From UBA710 sp051655145 (GTDB lineage Bacteria; Bacillota_I; Bacilli_A; Mycoplasmatales; Metamycoplasmataceae): a stretch of 64,000 nucleotides of DNA. The notes below the pieces were generated by a model. The model saw only the letters and a list, made by a program, of their open reading frames with translations. It was not told the DNA's origin and searched no databases. Position 1 is the stretch's first letter, and every line of letters begins with the position of its first letter. Positions 63,387 through 64,000 of this stretch are shown here, in pieces. The stretch spans positions 4,111 through 68,110 of the forward strand of contig JBOFZK010000051.1 of the NCBI GenBank assembly GCA_051655145.1, written 5' to 3'. The translations under genes were made by a program, and so were the position numbers.

Positions 63387-64000
63387 ATGAATAAAAAACT
63401 ATTAACCTCTCTTGGTGCATTATCAACCATAGCGATTATAGCTCCAACTTTAGTTATAACTTCTTGTGCAGGAGAAACACCAGCAACAATTAATTTAACT
63501 ATTACAGCTATAGCTAATCCTAAACTTACAAATGCTGATATTACAGTATTAGAAGGAAGTAATCTTCAAGTTCAATTAACATCTCTTCAAAAATTATTTG
63601 AAGGTAAAGATTTAATTGAAGCAAACCAAAACAATTTTTCTATTTCAATTGATAAAGATAAAAATGTTGTTACTTTAAATCCAAAACCTGGTTATACAAT
63701 TGATGGTAAAAATACTTTAGCATCAAATGCATATGTATTAGAAACAACTCCAACAGATATAGATTTAAATATTAAAGCTATTCAAACAGCCGCAACTCTT
63801 AATACAACTGAAGTTACTGCTTTAACAGGAACAGATAAAATCGCTCAATTAGCAGCACTTCAAAAATTATTTGAAGGAACAGATCTTAAAACTGAAAATT
63901 TAACTAACTTCGTTGTTTCAGTTAATACAGAAACAAAAATAGTTACTTTAACAGCTAATGAAGGTTTTACAATTGGGAATCAACCTAAATTAGATTCAAC
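63387..64000 (+). CDS. Surface lipoprotein 10 (3' end outside window)
   Basis: The first 204 codons are present. Signal MNKKLLTSLGALSTI ... VITSC with Cys27, then AGETPATIN and two complete modules (LTITAIANPKL and LNIKAIQTAATL); the gene is open at the window edge. Both modules are the QL..LQKLFEG subtype. The ribosome site is AAAGGAAAA. It shows that the lipoprotein array continues to the right. Confidence 0.83.
   Translation, partial: MNKKLLTSLGALSTIAIIAPTLVITSCAGETPATINLTITAIANPKLTNADITVLEGSNLQVQLTSLQKLFEGKDLIEANQNNFSISIDKDKNVVTLNPKPGYTIDGKNTLASNAYVLETTPTDIDLNIKAIQTAATLNTTEVTALTGTDKIAQLAALQKLFEGTDLKTENLTNFVVSVNTETKIVTLTANEGFTIGNQPKLDS

Noticed and set aside
47486..64000. The regular repeats could suggest a CRISPR or satellite array
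   Set aside because: The repeats are protein-coding modules of about 240-290 bp in one frame with diverged sequence; there are no short identical direct repeats with unique spacers.
1..64000. Insertion sequence, prophage or integrative element
   Set aside because: No transposase, integrase, phage structural gene or terminal inverted repeat was seen on either strand.

Overview
This 64 kb window comes from a very AT-rich mollicute, a Mycoplasma-type cell without a wall. Nearly every long gene contains in-frame TGA codons at positions where the protein family has Trp (FtsH TEWGMS, GapA VSWYDNE, ProS SWGISTR), so UGA encodes Trp and conventional ORF calls break into pieces. I have rejoined those pieces. 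There is no cell-wall gene, insertion sequence or CRISPR array; the only RNA gene seen is one tRNA-Ile. The large tandem lipoprotein family with repeats of about 80-90 residues is reminiscent of the Mvsp surface proteins of Mycoplasma mobile. That species-level link is inference.

Layout. 1-8.2 kb: amino-acid permease (cut by the window edge), trmL, rluD, cls, asnA, smc. 8.4-23.2 kb: ftsH-gpsA, a phosphohexomutase, parE-parC-trpS, lepA, and the divergent ktrA/ktrB potassium uptake pair. 23.3-30.5 kb: rplM-rpsI, tRNA-Ile, an alpha/beta hydrolase, a bacteriocin-like leader peptide gene, gapA, rpmF, and a tightly overlapped dnaJ-(unknown)-cmk-der operon. 30.5-40.5 kb: lysS-HAD, a peptidase-containing ABC transporter (PCAT) with an overlapping small membrane gene, proS, recD2 and a MATE exporter. 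40.5-47.3 kb: gmk-PP2C-Ser/Thr kinase-rsgA, rpsF-ssb-rpsR-unknown, mnmG. 47.5-64 kb: ten tandem paralogous lipoprotein genes (one broken, one cut by the window end), interrupted by pncB, lspA and tmcAL.

Most interesting system. A 75-residue peptide with a leader of double-glycine type (25175-25402) and a complete C39-peptidase ABC exporter (32937-34952) lie 7.5 kb apart. They share an identical 16-bp element, CTTTTTTACATATATA, at nearly the same distance before their start codons, followed by similar Shine-Dalgarno sequences. A small single-span membrane protein overlaps the exporter gene from a TTG start. Together they look like a split, co-regulated peptide secretion system in a wall-less bacterium.

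Two further window-wide patterns. (1) About fifteen housekeeping transcription units have TATAAT only 5-11 nt (often exactly 6) before the ATG and no Shine-Dalgarno sequence, which predicts leaderless mRNAs; other genes have good Shine-Dalgarno sites. (2) The lipoproteins are built from about 44 copies of one module in several recognisable subtypes, with two kinds of C-terminal cap. Two of the promoters carry 13-14 nt homopolymer runs next to or across the expected -35 position. One gene is broken by a stop codon directly after the lipidated cysteine. These are hallmarks of a variable surface-antigen locus, with lspA, the enzyme that processes lipoproteins, lying inside it.
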